Shown here: piece by piece, positions 1 through 11,210 of the stretch
Layout of the letters: every line of letters begins with the position of its first letter
How positions within the stretch are numbered: the stretch's first letter is position 1
Assembly: GCA_947683425.1 (NCBI GenBank)
Contig: CANTUQ010000109.1
Span: forward strand, 1,084,501 to 1,148,500
DNA: 64,000 bases
Origin: Excoecaria cochinchinensis
Taxonomy: Eukaryota; Streptophyta; Magnoliopsida; Malpighiales; Euphorbiaceae
Reading direction: 5' to 3'
Made by a program: the position numbers and the translations under genes
The notes under the pieces: model-generated
The model's database searches: none
What the model was told of the DNA's origin: nothing
The model's input: the letters and a program-made list of their open reading frames with translations, nothing else

Positions 1-769
1 TAGATACAATACATTTTTTTTTATCATATATAATTGCTATTAATGTATTATATAATTATGCATTATAAAGTAATGTTCAAATTATTACTTAAAATTACAT
101 ATTGTTTTAAAGATTCTAATTTTTTTTGTATAATTATATATTTTTATTTGGAATATTTTCATTTTTTTTAACTATTGCTTTAGACATGTTTGAATAAAAT
201 TACTAAATGCATTCGTTTGTAATAGTTATTATATGATTATATTGTATATGTGTCATGAACATTATTTTATTCCATTTGTTTCATTCCCTGAAGTGAACGA
301 AGCAATATAAAATTATAGCCATAGAAATGGTACTTTCAAGAAATAACAATTATTATTATTATTATATTACTCATTTTGACCATCAGAAGTGGCTGATAAC
401 TAAGAGAAAAATAAAAATGGTTAAAACCATTTGAGAATGGATAACTTATTCATCATATGATATGAAAGTATACTTGTCATGTACCTATTATACGTATGAT
501 CATATTATTAATTTTTATAAATTCTCCATCTTAAAGAAATGAAAAATGTGGAGATAAACTTGTACAGTTTGTAATGATACAACATGTAATTTTGAAAAAT
601 AAGTTTTAATTGTTATTTTTCAATTCATGTATAATATATCCAGAAGATATATGGCTAGCATATCCAGAAGATATGTGACTTATTTTCAGGCAAAGAAACT
701 TATAAATGACATATCAGAACTCTTTATACACAAGTTTAAAGTTGTGTACTGATATTGTTATAAGGAAAA

Positions 770-1000
770 AAAATATACATTGTACTCTTTTTTTTCCTTA
801 ACTAAGGTTTTTTCCCATTGGATTTTCCTGTTAAGGTTTTTAATGAGACAACTTATAATGTATATTAAAGATATTGTGTACTCTTTTTTCCTTCACTAGG
901 TTTTTATCCCATAAAATTCTTCCTAGTTGGTTTTTTTTTAATGAGGCACCGTATGTATTAATGAACATTCAAGAGAATGTATGCACTACCAATCCCATGA
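770..1000 (+). repeat. Duplicated copia 3' non-coding module
   Basis: The block that starts with TGTACTCTTTTTTCC and continues through a 'GGTTTT..TCCCA' segment to 'AATGAGRCA' occurs at about 780-850, again at about 878-955, and once in its expected place downstream of RNase H at about 2188-2256. The two upstream copies lie between gag and RT remnants, where such sequence does not normally sit, so they are rearranged or come from a nested partial copy. Confidence 0.55.
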
Positions 1001-1089
1001 TTATGAATGTTCATAACCCCTTAACATTTATAGCATGGCTTATTAAAAGGAAAATGTAAACAGTAATTGTCCATGCCAAATATTTTACA

Positions 1090-2151
1090 ATGTCGTCAAT
1101 GAATTTAAAATCTGCCAAAAGCGTGACAAATCTTTTAATGAAAATGAATATGAGAATAATTCCATTTGTCCATTCGTTTTTATCAAGAAGATAAATTCTG
1201 GATTTGCTATAATTGCAGTTTATGTTGATGACTTAAACATAATAGGACTCCATAAGAGATCTCTATAACTGCAGAATATTTAATAAAAATGAATTCTTCT
1301 GCATCAAACAACCTGTATAGAGAAAATTTTAAAATAATTTTATATGGATAAGTCCTATTCATTAAGTATTTCAATGGTTGTTCGTTCTTTTGATGTCAAG
1401 AAAGATACTTTTCATCCACAATAAGATAATGAAGATATTTTTTGTCCTGAAGTACCATATCTTAGTGTTATAGGTGCACTTTTATATCTTGCAAATAGCA
1501 TTAGACAAGATATAAACTTTGCAGGTAATTTGCTAGCAAGATTTAGTTATACACCAACTCGAAGACACTGGAATGGTGTAAAACATATTCTACGTTATCT
1601 TCGTGGCACTTCTGACATGGGTTTATTTTTTTTCAAAAAGAGTGAAGTCAGAATTGGCAGGTTATGCTGATACCGGATACCTATCAGATCCTTATAAATT
1701 TCGGTTACAAACATATTATGTGTTCACAAATGGTGACACTGCTATTTCTTGGTGATCTGTGAAGCAAACAATCACTGCTACTTCCTCAAATTATTCAGAA
1801 ATATTAGCCATTCATGAAGCAAGTCGTGAATATGTGTGGTTGAGATCTGTGACTCATCACATTAAAGAAGCAAGTGGGTTAGTGGTAAAGAACAAGCCAA
1901 CAAAATTGCATGAAGATAATGTAGCATGTATTTCACAACTCAAAAGTAGTTATATCAAAGGAGATAGAACCGAACATATCTCATCAAAGTTATTTTACAC
2001 TCGTGAACTTATGAAGGAAGGACAAATTGATGTTTGCAAAGTTCGCACAAGTGACAATCCAACAGATTTGTTCACAAATACCCTACCAAGTTCGATTTTC
2101 AAGAAGCATGTGCACAATATTGGAATGCGCCAAATGAAAGATTTAGTGTAA
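1090..2151 (+). pseudogene. Copia reverse transcriptase / RNase H remnant
   Basis: This is the 3' part of a copia pol, frameshifted several times. A YVDDLNIIG motif (the copia RT active site YVDD) lies at about 1212-1240. The RT C-terminus, with the cue for LANSIRQDI and RHWNGVKHILRYLRGT, lies at about 1480-1620. The RNase H end is open at 1759-2151 (130 codons) and contains EDNVACISQL, KGDRTEHIS and SDNPTDLFT, the usual copia RNase H tail. An in-frame TGA at about 1755 replaces the Trp-rich segment before it. It cannot encode a working enzyme. Confidence 0.85.
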
Positions 2152-2284
2152 TTCATTCATTTGTTAGGGGAAGTATCCATGAATATTGTACTCTTTTTCC
2201 TTCGCTAAGTTTTTATCCCACTGGATTTTTCTTAACAAGGTTTTAACAAGACATGTTCATAGTTTATAGTCATCCAAGGGGAAC

Positions 2285-2472
2285 TGTTATGGAATATTCC
2301 TATTTGGATGATTACCTTAAGTTCTAATTAGACTCTAAGTCTACTAGTATCATATTCCTAATCAAATTCTATTACTAATTTCTTGTGCCTATAAATAGGC
2401 TAATTGTGAGCTATTAAAGTGACAATAAGATTATCACTCATTCTCTCTATATTTTATAGTTTGATTTTAACA
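2285..2472 (+). repeat. 3' LTR of copia element A (188 bp)
   Basis: The LTR begins TGTTATGG and ends TTTTAACA, so it has TG...CA ends with a 5-bp inverted repeat (TGTTA/TAACA). It follows directly a purine tract AAGGGGAAC, the expected polypurine primer of plus-strand synthesis. A TATA-like TATAAATAGG lies at about 2391-2400. The matching 5' LTR is not in the window, so no duplication can be checked. Confidence 0.75.
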
Positions 2473-2981
2473 TTTATTTATAACAGTTATATTTATTTGT
2501 TGATTTTTTTGTATTATCTGTAAATTATAAATGCATATTTTTGTTTTAAATCAAAATAAAAATGTGATTTTGACATTAATTTTAGAGAGACAATTAATAA
2601 AATATCTAAACTTTGAGAATTAAAATAAGAGTGTTGTAAATAAATAAATTTATTAATGTCTATAAATCATGGGAATTATACAAGTATAGAAAAAATTTCA
2701 TATTAGATCCTTTAATTAAGGGTTTTTTCCCCTAATTAAATGGGATTGAATAAGGAAAGTTACATATTAATTTCTTAATTAATAGTTGTAACTGCCCATT
2801 TAATTCTTATTAATTTTGTAACTTTCATTTCTTATTAATTAACTTAATTAATAGCCCTATTAATTAAGAGTATAAGGCTCTCTATAAATAGGATAAAGGT
2901 ATTTTATAATACGTTATCAGCACGAATTCGCTTCACGGTTCGTAGTAAAATACTTTTCTTTATTTCTTTCCAATTTACATT

Positions 2982-3960
2982 ATGTCAAGTATTACTAAAC
3001 TTGAGTTTGAGGCTCTTGACATAACTGGCAAAAATTATTTGCCATGGATTATCGATGCTGAAAGTCATCTTAATGCTAAAGGGATTGGAAATACAATTTT
3101 AATTGAAAATGAAGCATCCAACCAAGACAAAGCAAGGGCGATGATATTTCTTCGTCATCATCTACATAAAGGGTTAAAAGCTGAATATCTAACAGTGAAA
3201 TATCCGCTTGAATTGTGGAATAATTTAAAAGAGAGATATGACCACCAATGAACGGTAATATTACCTAAAATTCGTTATGAATGGATGCACTTGGGTTTTA
3301 AGATTTTAAAACTGCAAGTGAATATAATTCTATTATTTTTAGAATTACTTTTCAGTTAAAGTTATGCGGTGAAAAGATAACTGATGAGGACTTATTAGAG
3401 AAAACTTTTTCAATCTTCATGCTTCAAATGTGCTCTTGCAGTAGCAATATAGAGAAAAGGATTTCAAAATGTATTCTGAATTAATCTCATGCTTACTGGT
3501 AGCTAAATAAATTAATGAGTTATTAATGAAAAATCACGAGACTCGTCCTACAGGATCTGCTCCATTCCCTGAAGTGAATGTAACAAAACACAATTATAGC
3601 AATGACCGCGGTCGTAGTCGTGGTAGAGAAAGAGAACGAGGATGAAATAATTACCGTTATTGTTGTGGCAATAATGACAATAATTTTTCCCACCACCTGA
3701 CGTGGAACAATAACGGAAAAAAAAAGAAAAAAATAAGATCGACCATAATAGCTCTTCAAAAACTAAAGAAAATGCATGTTATCGATGTGGAATGAAAGGA
3801 CATCGGTCCCATACCTGTCGTACAGCCAATCATCTTATTAAACTTTATCAAGCCTCCATTAAAAGAAAAGGAAAAAATGTGGAAACAAATTTAGTTGACC
3901 AAAATGATGATATTGAGGCAAATTTGGCTTATAATGATGATGACGGTTTTTGAGACCTTA
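2982..3960 (+). pseudogene. Copia gag remnant with zinc knuckle
   Basis: The first segment (2982-3251, 89 codons) reads like the UBN2/DUF4219-type gag N-terminus, with NYLPWIIDAESHL, KGLKAEYLTVK and LWNNLKERYDHQ, then an in-frame TGA. Frames then break repeatedly. A CCHC zinc knuckle (CYRCGMKGHRSHTC) is readable at about 3778-3820, followed by an acidic tail ending at about 3952. The gag protein would package element RNA; here it is broken by at least two frame changes. Confidence 0.8.
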
Positions 3961-4187
3961 CGGATATTACTCATTTGAATGCTTCAGATTTTTTTCAAGA
4001 GTCATGAAGAATAATGAAGAAAATAAAAGATAAGAAATTTTAAAATTATTATCTTATTTCAATATTGTGTTTTTTTAAGTGTTTTATTTAAGTTTTTTTT
4101 TCCCTTATTCGAGTAGTTATACATATATTTAAATATTTATCATATTCTAATTATGTGTTATGTTTTTTTTCATTTATTTTCAATGAA

Positions 4188-4390
4188 GGCTCTGGAAGAG
4201 CTACTATATCACTACCTGAAGGAACAAAACTTAACATAAATGATGCATTATTTTTTTCCAAATCTCAAAAAAATTTGTTAAGTTTTAAAGATATTCGTCC
4301 CAATGGATATCATCATGTTGAGACTGAAAATGTGAATGATAGTGAATATTTGTATATTACAAATAATGCATCAGGTAACAAACGAGTCGT
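4188..4390 (+). pseudogene. Copia pre-integrase fragment
   Basis: About 65 codons read LNINDALFFSKSQKNLLSFKDI followed by YLYITNNASGNK, the segment of copia polyproteins between the protease and the integrase zinc finger. It is out of register with the gag remnant upstream and ends at the junction with the GC-rich LTR sequence at about 4385-4400. Confidence 0.65.
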
Positions 4391-4500
4391 GAGGAAGGAT
4401 CACAACTCGTGACCTCCTTTCCTGCAGAGCGTGGGCGTCACGAGTCGTGAGGAAGGATCACAACTCGTGACCGTCCCTTCCTGCGAGGCGGGAAGCGCTA
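4383..4500 (+). repeat. Direct repeat of an inverted-repeat unit
   Basis: A ~58-bp unit beginning CGAGTCGTGAGGAAGGATCA occurs twice (about 4384 and 4442). Each copy contains the inverted pair ACGAGT...ACTCGT around a GGAAGGATCA centre, so each could fold into a hairpin. A third, partial 'GCGACTCGTGAC' follows at about 4528. Confidence 0.7.
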
Positions 4501-5625
4501 GCATCACGGGTCACCACTGCGTGTGCGACTCGTGACTGGCTTCTCTGCTCGCGACAGTGAGGCCTCTCCTGCCCTATTTTGAAAAAGAGTTTTAAGCTTA
4601 TTTTTACATGGGTTTTTACTACATGATACATGATTTGTTTTATATGGCCTATTATTTTGACAGATTATATGTTTTTAATTAGATTTGTACATGATTTATA
4701 TGTCTTCATCTTGATTCATAAAATAACATGATTATACTTGATTTATCCTCTATTATACGATAATTATTTTGGATCATGATTCAGTTGTTATTTGAGCCTG
4801 GTAGTCATAGTTAGTGGATAGATAAGCGCTTATCAAGGGTCAAGGTGTGAGTGCAGCTGCTATATGTTATCTTTTTACATGCAGGCCCCATTTGGGTCAT
4901 ATAATATGTTTAAGGCCTCGGTCTCCGGTATACTTTCGAGTATACATGATTATAAAAATATTTTGATACTTATGTCTCCATATGCTTGGGATATTGTGTC
5001 CTATCAGTATCATTAGTACCCATATCCACTAGTTAGCGAGTAATCAGGCTATTACTTGAGTTTATTACATGCAATGGTTATATGAAGCTAATAGTTATAT
5101 GAAATGAATATAAGCTACATGTATATGTATAAGCATTATGACATGATAAAATGTAATACTTGTTATAAGCATGAGTAGTATGTGTTTATATGCCTTTGTT
5201 ATTATATATATGTTTGTTTCATTTTTATGTACATATATGTGTTGTTACTCCCCACTAAGCGTTATCGCTTAGCACGGGTTCTTTTCCCGTGTAGGTGGCA
5301 GGTTCTTCATGGAGTCGGACATCTGCATGTCTGCCACTAGAAGTCTTTATTTGGGTTGGAGTATTTTGTGTCTTCCGCTATATTTTTGTATATGGGAACT
5401 GATTCTGGAAAAATGTAATTTTGTAAAGGATGATTTTGTATATGTATATGTTTAATGTTTACCAATCTCTTTTTGTAAAACTATATGATTATTATATATG
5501 AATTCATTATATTTTGGATTAAATGTACTTATTTCCTTAACATGTCTTGAGTATATGTATGCGTTTATGTGAGTTGTGCGCGTGACACTCCGGCATCCCT
5601 CTATCTGGGGTAATGGGGTGTTACA
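4391..5625 (+). repeat. 5'-truncated Ty3/gypsy LTR
   Basis: The right edge is sharp: it ends GGGGTGTTACA at 5625. It contains the block CCCACTAAGCGTTATCGCTTAGC at about 5251-5273 and 'ACGGG...CCCGTG' beside it, palindromes typical of chromovirus (Tekay/Del-like) LTRs. The left edge is a GC-rich, CpG-rich tandem block with no TG start, so the LTR is truncated or starts inside it. The left flank is a plus-strand copia fragment and the right flank is a minus-strand Athila-type element, so this is not a simple solo LTR in one target. Family call is by resemblance only. Confidence 0.55.
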
Positions 5626-8298
5626 AATCAGCATCTCTTCTTCCTCACCTGTCAAAACAGAAGAAATTATTGCTGGTTTAGCGTTTTCTTCCAAAAATAT
5701 ATATTTTAAATTGTTAGGGAGAGGTTTAAGTTTAGAAAATTTTTTATCTGTTGTAGGACAAACAGTATCCTCCTTTTCTTCTTCTTCCAGCTCCGCATCT
5801 AGCTCTATATTCACATCTCTATAATCCTCTACTTCCATTGAATGCATAAGACAACTTTGCAAAGGATCATCTAGCAATATCTTCTCTTGTTTTTCTACTA
5901 CATACTCATCAATGCAGTTCACAAAGCATATAGATTCTTCAAAATCTCCAGTGGGGGTGCTTCATTACTTTATTCATATCGAAACTCATCTCTTCGTCAT
6001 TAAAACGTATAGTAACTTTTTGCCCATTCACATATATAAGCACTTTTGCAGTGTTCAAGAATGGTCGTCCTACAATAAGAGGTACTTTTCGATCTTCTTC
6101 CATGTCAATCACCACAAAGTCAACAGGAAAAATGAAATCTTCCACTTTGACAAGCAAGTCCTCTATAATACCCATTGGTTTCTTCACGGATCTATCGGCT
6201 AGTTGAAGAGTCATTCTCGTCTCCTTGATGTCACCCAATTTCAATTTCTTGCACAATGAGTAAGGCATTAAATTTATGCTTGCCCCTAAGTCACATAAAG
6301 CTTGACCCTAAAACTCCTTCCTAATTCACATGGTAATGTAAAACTACCAGGATCTTCTAATTTAGTAGGAATTTTGTTCAAAATAATTGCACTACAATTT
6401 TCAGACAATTGTACTATGCCACACCCCTCTAGCTTCTTTTTGTTAGAACATAGCTCCTTCATAAATTTTGCATATTTAGGCATATGTAACAAGCTACAGC
6501 AAATGGCAAATTAATATGCAATTTTCTAAACATTTCAATGAAATTGGAGAATTGTTCATTCTTTTTCTCTTTCCTAGCTAGAGATGGATAAGGTAGCAGA
6601 CTTTTATCAGTTTTATGCATAACTTTCTTACCTTTGTCCAAAAATTTTAGTGCATCTCTTACTAAAATAGGGGTTAGATTTTCTTACCTCAACTATAGGT
6701 TCCATCTCATTTGGTACCTCATCTTTTCTTATCTCGACCTTCTTACCACTCCTCAAAGAGATTGCTTTTACCTCCTCCTTCGGATTACGATCCACGTTTG
6801 CAGGAAACGTGCTTTGAGTTCTATTGGAGAGTGAGTTGGCAAGTTGTCCAACTTGAGTTTCCAAATTTCTAATTGAGGCATCTTGATTCCTCGTCCAACC
6901 TTCTTGTGATCTCCACCTTGCTTCTTAACTAGCCATAAACTGTTATTGGCTATTCATAAAGCTAGCAAACATGTCTTCAAGGTTCGGTTTCTTCTCTTGA
7001 TTAGGTGGTCTTGGTTGGAATCCCGGTGGATTATATGCTTAACATTGATTTGAGCCTTGTCCTTCATGTTGGGATGAGGGGTATGATGTTTGAAAGTGTG
7101 TTTAATGATAAGCTTGGTTATGGGTTGGCTGATGGTTGTTGTTTTTGTGGAAGGGGGCTGTTGGTTGACTGTGAGAAGTTGAAGCTTGATTTCCATCCCT
7201 CCAGGAAAAATTTGGATGATTCCTCCATCCTGGGTTATAAGTGTTGTTGAATGGATCACTCCTCTGGTAATCGTGAAGAGCATTCACGTCATTCACTAAT
7301 TGATTTCCAATGTCTCCACCTCTAGTATCATGCAAAATATGCCCTGCTTTGAAATGTTCACCTCCTTGAGACAACGAGGAAATATTTTGTACTTTCAACC
7401 CATTCATCTCCTTTCTCATTAGTCCTATTTGAGCCTTCAACATTGCTACCTCATTTATATTGTGTATTCCGTGTCCTTGCTTTTTGTGCATTGTCTTTGC
7501 ACTAGCCCATTGAGCTTCATTTGTAGCCATCTCATCAAGAAGAGAGAAAGCTTCCTCCGGAACCTTATTCATAAAACTTCCACCTGAGGCTGCATCGAGT
7601 TGTCGAATTGACACTCGCATAAAGTGTAGACATCAGTTGATGCACAGTGATTTCATGAGAGGGCAACTTCTCAAAAGTCTTCTGAATCTCTCCCACGCCT
7701 CATGAAATGATTTCTCATAAAGCTGCTGGAAATTATAGATATGATTTCTGATGTTGGCTGTCTTTGTTAGTGGGAAAAACCTTACTAAAAACTTCTCTTG
7801 CATTTGCTCCCAAGATCTTATAGATTGGTTTGGCAACATTTGTAGCCATTCCCGTACCTTTCCTAAGAGTGTGAATGGAAATAGCCTAAGTCGAATAGCA
7901 TCCATTAAGACATTTAAAATTTGAACTGTGTCACTAATCTCCAAAAAAATGTCCAAATGCTGTGCTGGATCTTCACTATCTAACCCTGATAACTGATTTC
8001 TTTGTACCATAGTGATTGTAGCTGATTTAAGCTTAAAATAGTTGGCTTGAGGTAATATGATAGTCCTTTGATCCTCATTCCACCGTGGGGTAGCATTTTC
8101 TCTAATGGTTCTTGGTTTTTGATCATCTCTTATATTCTGCTCTTGCCTTTCTCTTTGTTGTTCCTCAATTTGCCCATCATTATTAGGTGGACTGATATTC
8201 ATATTTTGATTTGCTCTGTTCTCCCTCCTCCTATAATGAAAAGTTCGCTCGATTTCAGGATCAAATGGAATTAATTGTTGAAGTTTTCGTCTGCTCAT
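5626..8298 (-). pseudogene. Athila-type gag-protease remnant
   Basis: Start ATG at 8298-8296, about 85 bases past the PBS. The first frame (221 codons to 7633) holds the Retrotrans_gag domain: LRLFPFTLLGKVREWLQ, SWEQMQEKFLVRFFP and FHEAWERFRRLLRSCP. A frame change follows near 7633; the next part (7620-7102) has DAASGGSF and YNPGWRNHPNFSW, both standard in this family. Further frames carry NLPFAVA/AKFMKELCSNKKKL (about 6520-6420) and the protease region with MTLQLADRS, VPLIVGRPFL and a purine-poor tail (6268-5939). The end (about 5750-5640) reads KPLPNNLKYIFLEEN, the linker before RT. Several frameshifts make it non-functional. The original aspartate of the protease (DLGAS in relatives) falls in a damaged stretch at about 6300-6270. 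Confidence 0.85.
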
Positions 8299-8383
8299 AC
8301 ACCATTAACACCTGAAAAGAATAAAAATAAAAATTAATAGAATGTAAACAAAATCAACAAATAAAATCTTTAAAACACCTAAG

Positions 8384-8401
8384 TCCCCAGCAACGCTGCC
8401 A
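8384..8401 (-). other. Primer binding site (tRNA-Asp type)
   Basis: On the minus strand the site reads TGGCAGCGTTGCTGGGGA. The standard Athila/Tat site TGGCGCCGTTGCCGGGGA, seen intact at 53444, differs at three positions. It lies just inside the LTR edge and about 85 bases before the gag ATG, as expected. Confidence 0.8.
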
Positions 8402-9031
8402 AAAACTTGGTCGATGGTTCAGCAGGTGTACTGAATCGACAAGTAATATAAAGAGTATAATTAAGACCCATGAATATCGAACCTAAGGGAATAGTGAATT
8501 AAGAATCAATTTGTTAAAATTATGCTAAAGAATATCCCAAGTTGTTGTGTGATGTTTTTGGCTTTAAGAATTTAAACGATGAAATTACTAAATCGAGTGA
8601 TTACAAATTAAGCATAAACTAGTAAAGCTGTAATTAAATTAATTGAAAGCCTTGCCAAGGAATACTTATTTTCCCCAATAATACCATGCAATTACTCTCA
8701 TTAAACAAGCACATATGCCAATTCAGTGAACAACCTAGCCTACTGTTGGGTTTCTTCGGAATAATTCAAATTAAACGCACTATAAGAAATTATACTTTTT
8801 ATGACGCAAAAAATTGTCATGAAAAATTCATTTTTCGTCACTAAAAAGATAAGGTGATGAATTTTTATCGTCACATAGAACGTAACGGTAGGCGCGTAAC
8901 ATAAAGGTTTACGTGACAATTTAGTTATTTGTCACCGTAAGTATATTTTTTGTGATGAAAATAATTATCGTCATCTTTATTTCTTACTTTTCATGACAAA
9001 AATTATATCACAAATAAAATTATATTTTGTC

Positions 9032-10776
9032 TAGGCCTGTCAAAAACTGACCCAAACCCAATAAACTACCCAAACCCACCCAACAAAATCTTAACCAAAC
9101 CCAACCCAAATAAAAAATTACCCATCCAAACCCATCAAAAAATCACCCACTTAAATTCCAACCCGTTTGGGTCATCATCCTTACACCCAACGGTTAATTC
9201 CTAAATCTTTATTTGCTCAGCTTCAGTTCTTCTTCCCTGTATTTCTGACTGTCCTATAACGCCATCCGGTTGCATCATCTTTTAGCTCCGGTCATCGTCC
9301 CTCAGATCCGGTCACCGTCCCAAAGCTCCGGTCAGTGTCTCTAAGTTCCTTCTCCTCCGTTGATTTATAGTGAGATGATGAATCTTTGTTGTTTCTTCAT
9401 TTTCACTTTCTTAAGTTTATTTGGTTGTTTTAATGTGAGTTTTTCTCTTCTGATTTTGTGTTTCTTCTCTTTCTCACTTGCAACTTCTGCAACAACTAGC
9501 AAAGCTTCAATTCATCTAATTGTGTGCCATAGAACCTGTCAATTCCTATATATATTTCATTTTCTTTTTCTGTAAATACTTTAGGAATATCAGAAATAGG
9601 GCATGCTGAGATGTGCTTAGTATATGCCATCCACTGTCACATTTGATTTCATTTTAGAATAAGTACTGTATTTTCACTGCCAAGTCCTTATAGTAAATGG
9701 TGCTGATATATATCCAGGGGAAAAACTTGGTAATTCCCAGGTTGCAGATGGTGAATTTTTCAGGCTAAAGTTAGCATGTAGATGATTGTGATAATATGTG
9801 TATTAATGGATTAGACCAATGAATTTATTTATTCAAAGAGTTTTATACTGCTTCTCTTATATGAAATTGTTGCCTCATGACCGCCGCCTCAATTTCCTAT
9901 TACCAATTTTAAAGACATTTACCAGCAAGTTAGATGAATATGCAAACAACATGATCTGTTTGTGTGCGCAGATACAAATCACTATGACTGTTGAGCATAA
10001 TTCTTTATAATGTTTGGTTGTTCATAAGCAGGAAGATGGGGTCAATATAACAGCTAATTCACTTCATCTTGGACTAATCGACACCAATATTTTTCGTCAT
10101 ATGGGCATCCTCAAAGGTAATTACTCAAAACATTTTACTTTTTTCGCTGATATTTTCCAAGCAGTTCTATATTCTGATTTGTTGTCCCACAGTCGAGCAA
10201 ATTAAGCTGCATTAGCGGTGTTCATTTTTCCTGTAGTTTATGTAATTCCAAGTTTATTTCTGTAACTCAGGTGTAATTGGTTTTCTTTGTAAGCTTATGT
10301 TCAAAAATGCTCAGCAGGTGAGGAACAGACTTGTGAATGAACTATATAATGAACTATGTAATTCCAGGTTAGCATGAACTTGGTTGGCTGAAAAATGATG
10401 GTTCAATGATTGTCCAGTAAAAATTCGAATTTTTAGGCAAAGGAAGAAATTCTGTAATGCCAGAGCTTCACATTTTTGTATATCTGAATGTGCTTGTGGA
10501 GAAAATTATACATATGGAATTTGCCCCTTTAAATATATTTTTGGAAACATTTTCCATGGCAGCAAAATATACTATGAAAATCATTTTTTGGACTCGAATT
10601 GTAATTTTATATTTCTTTTGGGTCAAAATGGGTCGACCCAAACCCACCCAACCCGTTTGGGTAATGACCCATTTATGACCCATATATTTTTGACCCATTT
10701 ATGACCCACCCATTTACGACCCAACCCATTTATGACCCAACCCAAACCCGCCCAACCCGCCCATTTGCCACCTATA
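9032..10776. mobile_element. hAT-type element with captured host exon
   Basis: It is flanked by the perfect 8-bp duplication ATTTTGTC (9024-9031 and 10777-10784). The ends are imperfect inverted repeats, TAGGCCTGTCAAAAA and (reverse) TATAGGTGGCAAATGG, followed inside by repeated 'GACCCAAACCCA'/'TGGGTTGGGT' motifs, a common layout in plant non-autonomous hAT elements. It encodes no transposase. The interior holds a 5'-leader-like CT-rich stretch (about 9200-9360) and an exon of a short-chain dehydrogenase gene (10032-10116). Confidence 0.85.
10032..10116 (+). pseudogene. Captured exon of a TIC32-like short-chain dehydrogenase
   Basis: An 85-base segment is preceded by an AG acceptor (AAGCAG) and followed by a GT donor (GTAATT). 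It translates to DGVNITANSLHLGLIDTNIF followed by RHMGILK. Plant TIC32/retinol-dehydrogenase-like SDRs have a very similar segment around 'NSLHPG..TN.FRH', C-terminal to the catalytic YxxxK site. Here the conserved Pro is Leu (HPG to HLG). Neither the Rossmann GxxxGxG part nor YxxxK is seen nearby, so this is only a gene piece moved by the transposon. The identity is from recalled family consensus, not a search. Confidence 0.7.
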
Positions 10777-11210
10777 ATTTTGTCACATTATATTGTTTAT
10801 CGTCGCAAAAAATTGGCATTTTTTTATAACAAATTTAAAATTCGTCACGAAATTAAACACTTTTAATGACGAAACTATGCTTCTAGTTAAAACTATTAAG
10901 TATTGGTTACGTAATTATCGTCACAAATAAATATAATTTTCCTCATAAAATAATACATATCGTCACTAAATCAAATATTTTAAGTGACGAAAAATGATTT
11001 CGTCATTAAATTAATGTATATTAATGATGAATATAAATCGTCACTTTATTTTACAAATTAATGACATAAATACGGACAAAAATAATTATTACAAAAAAAT
11101 AGTTTTAGTGACAATTTTTTATTGTCATTAAATAACACTTTTTATGATAATATTAATATCGTAATCGTGAGCATTATATCATCATTTATGAACTAATAAG
11201 TCGAAAAATT

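Larger units (their letters stand above)
276..2472 (+). mobile_element. Decayed Ty1/copia element A
   Basis: This is a remnant of a Ty1/copia LTR retrotransposon on the plus strand. A short gag-tail match lies at about 276-350, where the text resembles the gag spacer of element B at 3553-3620. Reverse transcriptase and RNase H remnants follow (1090-2151), then the 3' non-coding module, a purine-rich tract just before 2285, and a short 3' LTR. Most of gag, protease and integrase is missing, and the order is interrupted by duplicated 3' modules at 770-1000. No 5' LTR is seen in the window. It is certainly a copia remnant; the exact left edge is uncertain. Confidence 0.75.
2633..4390 (+). mobile_element. 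Decayed Ty1/copia element B (gag end)
   Basis: This is a second copia remnant directly downstream of element A and in the same orientation. LTR-like DNA with TATAAATAGG at about 2883 is followed by the string ACGTTATCAGCACG at about 2911, which marks the LTR/leader junction in many plant copia elements. Then come gag (2982-3960) and a pre-integrase fragment (about 4188-4390). The element stops abruptly where a gypsy LTR begins. RT and RNase H are absent on this side. Confidence 0.7.

Noticed and set aside
3523..3759. 78-codon minus-strand frame with a membrane-like composition
   Set aside because: It is the complement of the copia gag linker; hydrophobicity comes from AT-rich codons.
5452..5625. 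C-terminal 57 residues of the 156-codon minus-strand frame as part of the Athila-type protein
   Set aside because: Family likeness stops at 5626; the rest is antisense LTR.
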